Origin: Brasilonema sp. UFV-L1
Lineage (GTDB): Bacteria > Cyanobacteriota > Cyanobacteriia > Cyanobacteriales > Nostocaceae
Reading direction: 5' to 3'
Length of the DNA stretch: 62,887 nucleotides
NCBI RefSeq assembly: GCF_012912105.1
Contig: NZ_QMEA01000099.1
Location: forward strand, 1-62,887
Position 1 is the first letter of the stretch. Every line of letters begins with the position of its first letter. The translations under genes were made by a program, and so were the position numbers. The notes beneath the pieces are model-generated. The model did not search any database. It was given only the letters and a program-made list of their open reading frames with translations, and was not told the DNA's origin. Below, piece after piece: positions 8,802 to 17,798 of this stretch.

Positions 8802-9788
8802 ATGCCGTGGATAGAGTTAAGCCTCGATACAACACACGAGGCTATTGATTGGGTCTGTACGCTGCTTGCAGAGACTATCGATATTGATGACGTAAATATC
8901 GTAGAATATACAGAATCGAACCAACCCCACCCAGTTGCCCACGATATCACACACCCTCGATGGACATTCACTGTTTACTTATATCTACCACTAGATACCC
9001 AGTCGAGGACACGTGTAGAAAAAATCGTTCATCTGCTCTCGCCTTTACACCGTACTGGATTAACAACTGCAATACAGACGAGTGTGGTTGAAGAGAAACC
9101 CACTGACACAGACGGACTTCACTCCAGAGTTCATCGAATTGGGAAACGCTTCATTGTGCTGACTGCTGATGCACCATTACAATCGCAGACAGCAGACGAC
9201 ATCATCTTAAGAATAAAGACAACGCTCTCTTTTGGCAGCGGTTTACATCCAGCAACGATTATCAGCCTCCGACTGCTTGAGCGGTACATTGTTCCTAGTA
9301 TGAATGTCCTTGATTTTGGATCAGGTTCAGGTATTCTGAGTGTGGCAATGGCAAAGCTTGGGGCAAATGTCTTAGCACTGGACAACGATAGTATTGCTGT
9401 ACAAGCCACTCAAGACACCGTACTTCGTAATGGGGTAGACCAGCAAGTCACAGTCATGAAAGGAAGCTTGGGGGCGGGAAGTGATATGGGACATTGGATG
9501 GGCAAAAACACCACCGACAATGTGCCAAATATTAACGCTACAAAAGCTTTTGACCTCATTGTTGCAAATATTTTAGCAAGGGTACATATTGCTCTTGCTG
9601 ATGATTTTCAGCGCGCACTGCGTCAAACTTATGATCAAACTCATGCACACGCTGGACTTCTGATTACCGCTGGTTTTACGAAAGATCATGAGGATGATGT
9701 TAACGCAGCTTTAGCAGAAGCAGGATTTAAGGTTGTTGATTGTGAACGATTAGACGAGTGGGTTGGATTTGCCCATCGCCTTGTATAG
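8802..9788 (+). CDS. prmA: PrmA family methyltransferase (ribosomal protein L11 methyltransferase-like)
   Basis: PrmA uses S-adenosylmethionine to methylate ribosomal protein L11. The N-terminal part (residues about 1-110) matches the PrmA substrate-binding region in position. It is followed by FGSGLHPAT (the family's FGTGxHPTT loop) and the SAM-binding motif VLDFGSGSGILSVAMAKLGA. The motif IVANILARV stands in place of the family's ANIL segment. I start it at the ATG at 8802 (MPWIELSLDT), not at 8784. The region between SAM motif and ANIL is longer than usual (Gly- and Asn-rich insert around residues 220-240). A genome of this type normally has another prmA, so this may be a divergent paralogue. 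Confidence 0.75.
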   Translation: MPWIELSLDTTHEAIDWVCTLLAETIDIDDVNIVEYTESNQPHPVAHDITHPRWTFTVYLYLPLDTQSRTRVEKIVHLLSPLHRTGLTTAIQTSVVEEKPTDTDGLHSRVHRIGKRFIVLTADAPLQSQTADDIILRIKTTLSFGSGLHPATIISLRLLERYIVPSMNVLDFGSGSGILSVAMAKLGANVLALDNDSIAVQATQDTVLRNGVDQQVTVMKGSLGAGSDMGHWMGKNTTDNVPNINATKAFDLIVANILARVHIALADDFQRALRQTYDQTHAHAGLLITAGFTKDHEDDVNAALAEAGFKVVDCERLDEWVGFAHRLV

Positions 9789-9828
9789 CAACGAGACAGA
9801 TGAGGCAACTCTAGCCCTATAGTTTTAG

Positions 9829-10647
9829 CTATGGGTACACAGTCTCAGCAACGAACACAGGCTTATTTCTGTAATCTGCTTCCAACTGTCGTCTCACCCT
9901 CTCATCCCAAGTTATACCGTAGTCTCGTTCAATATCTGCAGCGACAAACGGACGAACAACACCCACCATCCCTACTGTCTGATTTTTGTTAATCACCTTT
10001 TTTGGTGTTCCGACTAATAAAACCAACAAATCTTCCGCACCTAGCGAGTAGCTTTCATCTACTGTGAACAAAACGGGACTTTGAATGTTATCAACATCGC
10101 CCGTAATTGCAACCCTTGTGCCATAGTACTTGCTAGGGTTTTTGGTAATTTGTCCAGGTCTTGGCGCTAATAAAATTGACTTAGCAATAATCGCAGGTTT
10201 ATTGATGTAGTTTTTATAAGATTCGTCCTCTAAATTAAGCTTATAATCGCGCTCAATGTTTGAAATATCTAAGTTACGAACATCACCCGTAACTTGAACT
10301 CTTGTTTGACTGTCAGTAGGTAAATCAAAAGGTAAACCCGAAGCATTCACCACTACTATAGGTTCGCCACTTAATAATCTCTGATCACTCACTGTAAAAG
10401 AGGTTAAACCAACTTTTTGAATCGGTTGGCTTCTCACTGTCACAGTTTCACCAACAAAATTTTTTGTGTTTTTGCTGACTTCATATGTATTAACAACTGG
10501 TGCAGGAGCTGGTGTATCACTGCTAAAACCAACTCTAGCCACTAGTGCGATCAATATTATAGAAACGAGAACTTTTGCGTCCCAAAGCTTTTGAAGTAAA
10601 AAATTCGTTTCACGATTGACTTTGTTTTTCATCTCTTGGTTATTCAT
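9829..10647 (-). CDS. Membrane-anchored protein with two repeated OB-like domains, function unknown
   Basis: The 272-residue protein has one N-terminal membrane helix (KVLVSIILIALVARVGF, about residues 26-42) and a Pro/Ala linker. Two related halves follow. The first runs from about residue 56 (KNFVGETVTVRSQPIQKVG) and ends with NIERDYKLNLEDESYKN and KPAIIAKSI. The second runs from about 167 (PSKYYGTRVAITGDV) and ends with DIERDYGITWDERVRR and KPVFVAETV. The duplicated pattern suggests two small beta-barrels of the OB type exposed outside the membrane. I do not recognise a named family. It is followed upstream by a long non-coding stretch. Confidence 0.7.
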   Translation of the reverse strand: MNNQEMKNKVNRETNFLLQKLWDAKVLVSIILIALVARVGFSSDTPAPAPVVNTYEVSKNTKNFVGETVTVRSQPIQKVGLTSFTVSDQRLLSGEPIVVVNASGLPFDLPTDSQTRVQVTGDVRNLDISNIERDYKLNLEDESYKNYINKPAIIAKSILLAPRPGQITKNPSKYYGTRVAITGDVDNIQSPVLFTVDESYSLGAEDLLVLLVGTPKKVINKNQTVGMVGVVRPFVAADIERDYGITWDERVRRQLEADYRNKPVFVAETVYP

Positions 10648-11520
10648 ACGCTCAGAGTTTTTTATTCAAGGTTTTCTTGTTAGTCTAAAAAATTAAATAT
10701 CACACTTATTCAATAAAAAGCAAGAATACTAAGGACTATTCCTACAAATCAAAATGCACTTTTTCATCTAGCTATCCACATAAAGAAATATCAAATTGAG
10801 TCTTGGAAGATATGCAAGCATAATATTAGCGAATCCATGTCATTTTCTCTTCTTACTGAGGTAATATAGTTCATATCCAATCAAAGAAATTGCCAATACT
10901 ATCGATAGATTCTTATCTTCCTATCGACGATAGGTTGAACAAGGAGCACAGCCATGCCTATGTTCCGCCTCCGGTCACAAGACAGAAATCTTCCAGCCAT
11001 AGTTAGATGTCTATGTTGACAAAAATTTTTTGTTTATTATAAAATTTAACGTCAATTAAAGTGTATTTTTTTATACCAATAGCAAACAAAGAATTTATGG
11101 GTAACATCAAAATCAATAATTTGCAATCTGCCAACCCATAACATTCTTAATTCAATTATGAATAAAGTGAACTACCTACACTGACCTGGCGGTGGACCAG
11201 GCAAGTCGTGCTGCTGGTGTTGTTGTGCCAGTTCAGGGACAAGTTAAGGAGGTGGCGCAGTGGTTTACAGGAAAAACATCCTCTGAAAGAGGACTGATAA
11301 CCTTGACTATATATAGTCATGCTCGGCTAAATTATTTTTGTTTTTAAAAAAGTTAACAACCCGTCCTTCCATCTTTATTTATATTAATATGACTATTCTA
11401 ATGACTTTATCTGACCTTTTCTGACTTGTTGAAACCGGAAAAATAGAAAATCATAATGTAGTCTCTATTAAGAAACAAAATTACATTAAGAAGGAGTCAG
11501 CAAGTCCTGATTCAGAATTC
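10648..11520. other. Non-coding stretch upstream of the first DAHP synthase
   Basis: No convincing gene was found in this AT-rich part of the 1.3-kb gap. A perfect 16-bp palindrome, TGACTATATATAGTCA, lies at 11304-11319. A short open frame around 11185-11300 (containing AVDQASRAAGVVVPVQGQ) reads like protein but has no start and could be a gene remnant. Confidence 0.4.
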
Positions 11521-11529
11521 AGAATACAT

Positions 11530-11689
11530 CCCCATAAATAAATTTAGGGGACGCATGAATCCATAAAAAACGGAGTCAGCACGCCAGGTCTCTCAACGCG
11601 CTTAACCCGCGCACGAGACTGGCTCCTTTGTCTAGTTTCACTGTCGGCACCCACGAGTACTCGTTCTAATAAGGCTGACTCCGTTTTTT
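11530..11689. promoter_or_regulatory. Structured leader candidate upstream of aroF
   Basis: A small hairpin (CCCC...GGGG, 11530-11550) is followed by a 16-bp perfect inverted repeat, AAAAAACGGAGTCAGC (11565-11580) with GCTGACTCCGTTTTTT (11674-11689). The enclosed 93 bases contain a further long stem (GCCAG-GTCTC with GAGAC-TGGC, loop flanked by GCGC) and the palindrome ACGAGTACTCGT. The 3' arm ends in six T residues, as in an intrinsic terminator. It lies 260 bases before the DAHP synthase start, so attenuation of aroF is possible. Part of it may be a dispersed repeat. Confidence 0.45.
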
Positions 11690-11933
11690 ACCGAATTTTT
11701 CCACGGGGATTTGATTTTGACGCTTTGTTTCATCGCACTACGTGTCTCGAAACAACTCTTTTTTTATTTTCATAACGGAGTTGGGGGCTTGAACCCCCAA
11801 GTCATCCGCCAGTCGCCACTTGCCATTCTGGCTCCTGGCTCCTGACTCCTGACTACTTTCAAAGGTCAAAAGCCAAAACGGCTGATTGCTGTTGAAGCAC
11901 TACAGCTAACTACAAAGACTCAAGTCAAAATTT

Positions 11934-11939
11934 AGGAGG
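11934..11939 (+). promoter_or_regulatory. Ribosome-binding site of aroF
   Basis: AGGAGG lies nine bases before the ATG at 11949. It decides the start MIIIMK over the second Met four codons later. Confidence 0.85.
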
Positions 11940-11948
11940 ATTAAAACA

Positions 11949-13049
11949 ATGATTATTATTATGAAATACCAAACTCCATTATCAGAAATTGAACGCGTCT
12001 GTGATGAACTCTCCAATCAGAATATTACACCAGATAAATCTGTTGGTAAGGATAAAGTTGTCATCGGTTTAGTAGGTGATACAGCATCTCTCAATCCGGA
12101 ACAAATTCAACAACTTAGTCCTTTTATTGAACAAGTTCTTCGAGTGAAAAAGCCATTCAAACGAGCTTCTTTAGAATTTCGTCATGGTGAATATAGTGAA
12201 GTTGTTGTCCAAACACCCAATGGTGCAGTCACTTTTGGTCAAAACCATCCTGTCGTTGTTGTTGCTGGACCTTGTTCTGTTGAAAACGAAGAAATGATTG
12301 TCGAAACAGCTTTGATTTGCAAGGCTGCAGGAGCTAAGTTTTTGCGTGGTGGTGCATACAAACCCCGGACTTCACCTTATGCTTTCCAAGGTCATGGTGA
12401 GAGTGCTTTAGAATTGTTGGCTAAGGCTCGTGAAGTGACTGGACTGGGTATTATTACAGAAGTTATGGATACAGCTGATTTGGATAAAGTTGCATCTGTG
12501 GCGGATGTAGTGCAAATTGGCGCACGCAATATGCAGAATTTCCCACTGCTACGGAAGGTGGGTGCGACTGGTAAACCTGTGTTGTTAAAGCGGGGACTTT
12601 CTGCCACGATTGAAGAATGGTTGATGGCAGCTGAGTATATTTTGGCAGCTGGTAATCCCAATGTTATTCTGTGCGAACGTGGTATTCGCAGCTTTGACCA
12701 AAAGTACACTCGTAATGTGTTGGATATTTCTGCAATCCCAGTTTTGCGCTCTCTGACTCACTTACCGATTATGATTGATCCGAGTCATGCGACTGGGAAA
12801 TCAGAATTTGTCCCGTCGATGGCGATCGCCTCGATTGCTGTAGGTGCAGATTCGTTGATGATTGAGGTTCACCCTAACCCTGCTAAAGCACTTTCAGATG
12901 GTCCTCAATCTTTAACACCTGAAAAATTTGAGCAACTTATGTTGGAAATCGCTCCTCTTGCTAAGTTCTTTGGTCGTTGGACAATGCTACCATTCGCAAC
13001 TACAATGTCAACTCATTGGCTTCATGAGTTTGTTGATTCAGCTAAGTAA
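11949..13049 (+). CDS. aroF: 3-deoxy-7-phosphoheptulonate (DAHP) synthase, type I-beta, copy 1
   Basis: The enzyme condenses phosphoenolpyruvate and erythrose 4-phosphate, the entry step of the shikimate pathway. The 366-residue protein has an N-terminal ferredoxin-like regulatory domain (about residues 1-75, VIGLVGDTASL) and a KDPG-aldolase-type barrel. Barrel motifs include AGPCSVENEEMIVETA, LRGGAYKPRTSPYAFQG, QIGARNMQNF, LLKRG, CERGIRSF, DPSHATGKSEF and EVHPNPAKALSDGPQSL. The domain order matches the Thermotoga maritima enzyme, whose N-terminal domain mediates feedback inhibition by aromatic amino acids. A close paralogue is at 43019-44122. It has its own long leader and is 11 kb from tyrA, so it may serve general or cluster-specific supply. 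Confidence 0.95.
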   Translation: MIIIMKYQTPLSEIERVCDELSNQNITPDKSVGKDKVVIGLVGDTASLNPEQIQQLSPFIEQVLRVKKPFKRASLEFRHGEYSEVVVQTPNGAVTFGQNHPVVVVAGPCSVENEEMIVETALICKAAGAKFLRGGAYKPRTSPYAFQGHGESALELLAKAREVTGLGIITEVMDTADLDKVASVADVVQIGARNMQNFPLLRKVGATGKPVLLKRGLSATIEEWLMAAEYILAAGNPNVILCERGIRSFDQKYTRNVLDISAIPVLRSLTHLPIMIDPSHATGKSEFVPSMAIASIAVGADSLMIEVHPNPAKALSDGPQSLTPEKFEQLMLEIAPLAKFFGRWTMLPFATTMSTHWLHEFVDSAK

Positions 13050-13201
13050 TATCAAGTCCGGTTAATCACTTATAAAAAAAATATGTCTGTCATACTGAGC
13101 GAAACGTAGTGTAGCGAAGTATCAAGGGAGATTCTATGTCTTTCAGACACGCTACGCTAACACTTCGTTCAGAATGACAATTAATCACCCGGACTTGATA
13201 T
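13049..13201. repeat. 153-bp palindromic element abutting the aroF stop
   Basis: Terminal inverted repeats ATATCAAGTCCGG (13049-13061) and CCGGACTTGATAT (13189-13201) bound an otherwise non-coding segment containing GCTACGCTAACACTTCG. The element starts on the last base of the aroF stop codon. It is probably a MITE-like repeat that now acts as the aroF 3' end. Confidence 0.6.
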
Positions 13202-13577
13202 AAATGCTCAAGCACTTAGGGAATTCAAAATTCAAAATTCAAAAAAAAAGATTCAACCTGTTTGAATTTGAGTGTGATTGCGGGTTATCAACTGGTGCAG
13301 AGTTTTCGTTGCCAAGTTTTTAAATCTTGCCAGGATGTTTGTAAGTTTATTCCTGTCACTCACGCACACTCGCAAAGCTAGCCGGGTGGAAGATTCGATC
13401 CGGCAAACTTTGCGCCATTTTGATTGGATCTCTGAAGTATGGCTGTCTTTGCTCCTTACACCAGCGTTCTTTTTGGTCAATATTTCCTTCTACCTCCTTG
13501 TACTAGTCACCACTAGAGAAAGACCTTTGTCAATTGTTGTTTAGTGTATCCTGGCAAGCAACAGGCACTTAGATAAG
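13202..13577. other. Intergenic region with a doubtful small open frame
   Basis: An open frame of 88 codons starts at a TTG at 13278 and ends at 13544. It would encode a basic peptide with one hydrophobic segment (WLSLLLTPAFFLVNISFYLL). There is no ribosome-binding site and an overlapping frame of similar length runs the other way, so I do not call it a gene. No other structure was seen. Confidence 0.3.
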
Positions 13578-14855
13578 ATGAATAGCATTTTAGTAAATCA
13601 CAGCCCAGTAATGCTAGCAGAGATTAACCCCGGAACATTAATAAACAATCGCTATCAGATTCAAAAACTTCTTGGACAAGGAGGTTTTGGAATAACTTAC
13701 TTAGCAGCTGATACTCAACGTTTCGGGGATTATTGTGTCCTTAAAGAATTTGTACCTACAAACACACAAGAGCATATACTTCTCAAATCTCGTGAGCTAT
13801 TCGAGCGCGAAGCGAAAATTTTATATCAAATTAATCATCCTCAGATTCCTAAGTTTCTAGCTTGGTTAACTGAGAAAGAGCGGATATTTATAGTTGAGGA
13901 ATATATTGAAGGAAGTACCTACTCTCAACAGTTGAACGCTCGTCTTGTGGCGAAAAAAAAGCCGTTTTCTGAGGCAGAAGTTATCCGGTGGTTGTTGGAT
14001 TTATTGCCAGTTTTAGACTATCTCCACCAACACAATATCATTCATCGGGATATTTCACTCGATAATGTCATGCTTTCCCGTAAGCTTTCTAAACCTATAC
14101 TGATTGACTTTGGAATAGTTAAGCAAAAAGTCACTCAAATACTGGCGGCTGATTCTTCAAATGTTTTGCACTCTGTTGCTGGTTCGGTAGTTGGAAAGAT
14201 GGGATATTCTCCACCAGAACAGATTCGTATGGGATATTGCTACCCCTGTAGCGACCTCTATGCACTGGCTGTTTGTGCCATTGTTCTCATCACTGGAAAA
14301 CCGCCACGTTTGCTGCTGAATCAATCTTTTCAGTGGGAATGGCTTTCCTACGTTAAAGTCAGTGATTCTCTCGCTCAGATACTAGAAAAAATGTTGGCAG
14401 ATAAACCCTCAGAACGTTATCAGTCAGCTAGAGAAGTTTTGAATCTGCTTCAGTTACAAAGTTTATCTGGCAGTATGGACTTGAGCGAGTCACATCAAAA
14501 AGTGCAAATTTACCCTGACTCTGTAAATCAGCTTGAGTTTTCAAAAACTGGATATTTTGAAGAAACAAAACAGCTAAGCCGAAAGTCACAAGACCCTCGG
14601 CAAAAGCTTCAAACAAAAACCTTATTTCCAGTAGAAAGTACAACGAGTATTAATCCAGATTTTTTGGAGTATTGTCTGAGGGAACTAACTAGTTTTATCG
14701 GACCTTTCGCTAGTTTTGTTTTTGAAGAAACTTTGACTCAAAATCCAGAAATGACACCAGAGGAATTGATAGAAGCTTTAGTAGAAGAAATTCCTTATCA
14801 GCAAAGAGCACAAGAATTTAGAAAGCGTATTCAAGAAGTCATTCGTCAGAAATGA
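13578..14855 (+). CDS. Serine/threonine protein kinase
   Basis: The kinase domain covers about residues 28-290. The glycine loop is LLGQGGFGITYLA, the ATP-binding Lys is in CVLKEFVP, the catalytic loop is HRDISLDNVML and the Mg loop is DFGIVKQ. The catalytic loop has Ser at the position usually held by Lys after HRDI, but the catalytic Asp and the metal-binding Asn are kept. A C-terminal domain (about residues 350-425) with FLEYCLRELTSFIGPFASF is typical of cytoplasmic cyanobacterial Pkn proteins and has no membrane helix. Substrates are unknown. The ATG at 13578 gives an N-terminus like that of relatives, ending in NNRYQIQKLLG. Confidence 0.93.
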   Translation: MNSILVNHSPVMLAEINPGTLINNRYQIQKLLGQGGFGITYLAADTQRFGDYCVLKEFVPTNTQEHILLKSRELFEREAKILYQINHPQIPKFLAWLTEKERIFIVEEYIEGSTYSQQLNARLVAKKKPFSEAEVIRWLLDLLPVLDYLHQHNIIHRDISLDNVMLSRKLSKPILIDFGIVKQKVTQILAADSSNVLHSVAGSVVGKMGYSPPEQIRMGYCYPCSDLYALAVCAIVLITGKPPRLLLNQSFQWEWLSYVKVSDSLAQILEKMLADKPSERYQSAREVLNLLQLQSLSGSMDLSESHQKVQIYPDSVNQLEFSKTGYFEETKQLSRKSQDPRQKLQTKTLFPVESTTSINPDFLEYCLRELTSFIGPFASFVFEETLTQNPEMTPEELIEALVEEIPYQQRAQEFRKRIQEVIRQK

Positions 14856-14961
14856 ATATTCAAAATGTAATCTTTTAGGGATTGGTGTCCACTCAGAGAT
14901 TGTGGACTACCAAATCAAAAACAACGAGTTAGAAGTTATGAATCAGCAATATTCTCTGTTC

Positions 14962-16506
14962 TTACACTGGTGCTTGAGAACGTCCAGGCGTGTAAATTTT
15001 ACGATTGCGTTCTACCAATCCATCCCACTCCACGATTAGAGTACTTCCTATTTGTTCTTGTTGTTTGGCGCATGTTGAGAACAAGTCAAGACACGAATGG
15101 TCTATGTAGGCTAGTTTATCGAGGTGAATATGCAATTCTGTTCCTGGAGAAACTTGCTCTAAAATACTGGCCAGTTTTGGCAAACTCACAAATGTTGCTG
15201 CTCCTTCTAGATAAATGTCCAGACGTTGATTTTCTCGATCACTAAGAGTTTGGATATTCAACGTGGACATTTTGTAGATGAGTAAGACAGCAGTGAGCAC
15301 AATACCAATGAGTACACCTGTGAGTAATTCGGTTGTCACAATTCCTATCAAGGTCGCAAAGAATATGACTAAAGGAAAACGTCCATATTTTCTGAGCTGG
15401 CGAATATGTTCTACTTCGATGAGCTTGTAACCTGTGTATACCAGGATTGCAGCCAAGCTAGATGTAGGAATCATTCTTAATAAGCTAGGTGCAGCAATGA
15501 CTAGAATCAGTAGCCATAGACCATGAAGCATCGCAGACAATCTGCTTTTAGCACCCGCTTCCACATTTACAGAACTGCGGACGATGACTCCTGTCATCGG
15601 TAAAGCACCGCAGAAACCGCACAGCATATTGCCAATTCCTTGTGCAGCTAACTCCCGGTCAAAATCTGTTCTTGGTCCAGTGTGTAGTCTATCTACTGCT
15701 GCTGCGCTAAGCAGGCTCTCTGCACTGGCAATGAATGCGATCGCCATTGCTTCGAGTAAAATGGGAGCATGAATCAGACGTGGCAAGCTATTCAGCGATG
15801 GTAGTTGAATTGCCTCCAAGAGATTTGAAGGGACATCAACATACTTAAGAGGTAGTCCGTACACTTGGGCGATTATAGTCGCAATTGTCACAGCTATGAG
15901 CGCACCAGGTATAAGCTTTAAACTGCGTGGCTTAAACTTTTCCCAGAGCAAGAGTGTGATGATTGTCGTGATACCTATGAGTGCTGCAATGTGATGAGCG
16001 CTACCATCCATTGGAAACACAGCTTTGTGGATAGCACTAGGAATGGCAATCAAATTATCGATTCCGTGGGTACGCGGTTTGTCATCAAGCATGACGTGAA
16101 ACTGCGAACCAAGAATCAGTACGCCAATACCTGCTAGCATCCCATAGATGACTGCTGGGGACATGGCACGAAACAACTTACCAGTTTTGAATATGCCTGC
16201 AAGGAACTGCAATAACCCCGCCAGCATAAGAATTGGACCGAGCATTTCAATGCCGTAGTCTCGTATGAGTTCTGCAACAATAACGGCAAGTCCAGCAGCA
16301 GGTCCGCTCACAAGCAATGGTGAGCCAGAAAAAGCATTGACAATTAGTCCGCCCACGATTCCTGTGACAATACCGCGAGCTGGAGGAACTCCAGAGGCGA
16401 TCGCAATTCCCATGCAAAGAGGGAGGGCGACGAGAAACACAACAAATGATGCTGATAATTCATTGGTCAACGAGGGTTTATTTTTAAGACTCATCAGGTT
16501 TCTCAT
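14962..16506 (-). CDS. SulP family anion transporter with STAS domain
   Basis: This is an inner-membrane transporter of the SulP family, which includes sulfate and bicarbonate (BicA-type) carriers. About eleven to twelve hydrophobic segments fill residues 15-400, starting with FVVFLVALPLCMGIAIASGVP and GLIVNAFSGSPLLVSGPAAG. A cytoplasmic STAS domain occupies about 415-500 (LDIYLEGAATFVSLPKLASILEQV, HIHLDKLAYIDHSCLDLF). The start at 16506 is chosen because AAGGAG lies seven bases upstream; a TTG further up at 16527 is less likely. Substrate cannot be fixed from sequence; bicarbonate or sulfate are both plausible. Confidence 0.9.
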   Translation of the reverse strand: MRNLMSLKNKPSLTNELSASFVVFLVALPLCMGIAIASGVPPARGIVTGIVGGLIVNAFSGSPLLVSGPAAGLAVIVAELIRDYGIEMLGPILMLAGLLQFLAGIFKTGKLFRAMSPAVIYGMLAGIGVLILGSQFHVMLDDKPRTHGIDNLIAIPSAIHKAVFPMDGSAHHIAALIGITTIITLLLWEKFKPRSLKLIPGALIAVTIATIIAQVYGLPLKYVDVPSNLLEAIQLPSLNSLPRLIHAPILLEAMAIAFIASAESLLSAAAVDRLHTGPRTDFDRELAAQGIGNMLCGFCGALPMTGVIVRSSVNVEAGAKSRLSAMLHGLWLLILVIAAPSLLRMIPTSSLAAILVYTGYKLIEVEHIRQLRKYGRFPLVIFFATLIGIVTTELLTGVLIGIVLTAVLLIYKMSTLNIQTLSDRENQRLDIYLEGAATFVSLPKLASILEQVSPGTELHIHLDKLAYIDHSCLDLFSTCAKQQEQIGSTLIVEWDGLVERNRKIYTPGRSQAPV

Positions 16507-16841
16507 TAGCTTCTCCTTGGATGTCAATATTTAATCGCTTGTTTTTGGATTCATCTCCTGACTAAGATACAGAGTCTTTACGGTTGACATTCCACAGAAA
16601 GTTTGATAATTGTCAAGGATGTCAGGAGTTTTTCAGTTTAAGAATCAATGTAAAGTGCAAAACACAATCATAGTTCTGTACCCTGTTAACACACCCTGCG
16701 AATAAAAGCTGCTTTTCTCAACCATCTTTTCTCGTAAAATCAGCGCTCTTTTAACGAAGCACCCATCAAGCTAACACAGTCATTGGATTGACTCATAGCT
16801 ATCGTTACTATTTATATTTCTTTATTTTTCTAAAAATCATC

Positions 16842-16890
16842 AAACCTTTCATGAAAGGTTTATGAATGAATCATGAGAAATTTCTCATGA
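16842..16890. repeat. Pair of AT-rich palindromes
   Basis: AAACCTTTCATGAAAGGTTT (16842-16861) and TCATGAGAAATTTCTCATGA (16871-16890) are both perfect 20-bp palindromes. The second is followed by TTTTTG. They lie in the otherwise empty 16507-17207 region between the SulP start and the IS607-type element. They could be operators, terminators or part of the element's left end. Confidence 0.5.
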
Positions 16891-17207
16891 TTTTTGAGAG
16901 CGTGCCCTAGAAAACTCTTTTTCTGAATTTTGCACACATTACCTGAACAAAGCTGTATAATTTCATCTGTACAGCGTTGCTCAGATGAAAAGGAGTCAGA
17001 ATTCAGAATTGCTGGAGCGGAGCCGGAGCCGCTCCGCCTCCGGTCAGAATACCCCATGCCTGAAGTCAGGGGTTTCAAGTAAAGTGCTGAGCATTTTTAT
17101 TCCTCCATACTTGAAAGTAGGGGCTTTAAACCTCGACTCATCCGCATAAGGAGTACAGGAGTCATTCTGACTCCTGACTCCTGACTCCTGAGTTCTTCTT
17201 CTGGTAA

Positions 17208-17798
17208 ATGTTTAAAACACCAAAAGAAGCATCTTCTTATTTTGGAGTTTGCTTGCATACACTGAGGCGTTGGGAAAAATCTGGAATTATTAAAGCAATC
17301 AGAACGCCATCAGGTCAACGACGATATGACATCACGAGCTACACGGGCATATCAACAAAGGGAGGAGGCAGGACAACTATCGTTTATGCCCGTGTTTCAA
17401 GCCGTGGACAAAAAGCAGACCTTGATAGACAAGTTGCTGTCCTTAAAAACCTGTATCCCGACGCCGAACTCATCACCGATATCGCCTCCGGACTCAATTT
17501 TAAAAGACCGGGACTTAAAGCCCTTTTGGGACGAGTGCGTGAAGGCAATGTCGGACTTGTTGTGGTTGCCCACCGTGACCGACTCGCCCGTTTTGGGTTT
17601 GACCTCATCGAGTGGTTTATTGAGCACGAGACAGCAAAACTCTTGGTTCTCAACCAAGACAACCTTTCTCCCGAAAGAGAACTTGTTGAGGACATCCTTG
17701 CCATTGTCCACGTCTTTTCGTGTCGATTATTGGGCTTGCGCAAATACAAATCTGCAATCAAAGAAGATCAGGATCTATCCAGAAACAGAACTTCATAA
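17208..17798 (+). CDS. tnpA: IS607-type serine recombinase TnpA
   Basis: The protein starts with a MerR-like helix-turn-helix (about residues 4-45, EASSYFGVCLHTLRRWEKSG). A serine recombinase catalytic domain follows, with YARVSSRGQKADLDRQ, whose second Ser is the likely nucleophile. Further features are VVVAHRDRLARFGF and the C-terminal helix VHVFSCRLLGLRKYK. IS607 TnpA moves the element through a circular intermediate with little target specificity. All catalytic segments are intact at 196 residues, so the element may still move. The 3' end overlaps tnpB by about 95 bases in another frame. Confidence 0.93.
   Translation: MFKTPKEASSYFGVCLHTLRRWEKSGIIKAIRTPSGQRRYDITSYTGISTKGGGRTTIVYARVSSRGQKADLDRQVAVLKNLYPDAELITDIASGLNFKRPGLKALLGRVREGNVGLVVVAHRDRLARFGFDLIEWFIEHETAKLLVLNQDNLSPERELVEDILAIVHVFSCRLLGLRKYKSAIKEDQDLSRNRTS

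Noticed and set aside
9131-9409. Minus-strand open frame within the prmA-like gene
   Set aside because: Shadow of the methyltransferase coding frame, which has clear motifs.
13278-13544. 88-codon frame with one hydrophobic segment before the kinase
   Set aside because: TTG start, no ribosome-binding site, and a similar-sized frame on the other strand. No recognisable family.
17326-17703. N-terminal extension of tnpB
   Set aside because: This part is the second frame of the tnpA gene; TnpB similarity begins only near 17740.
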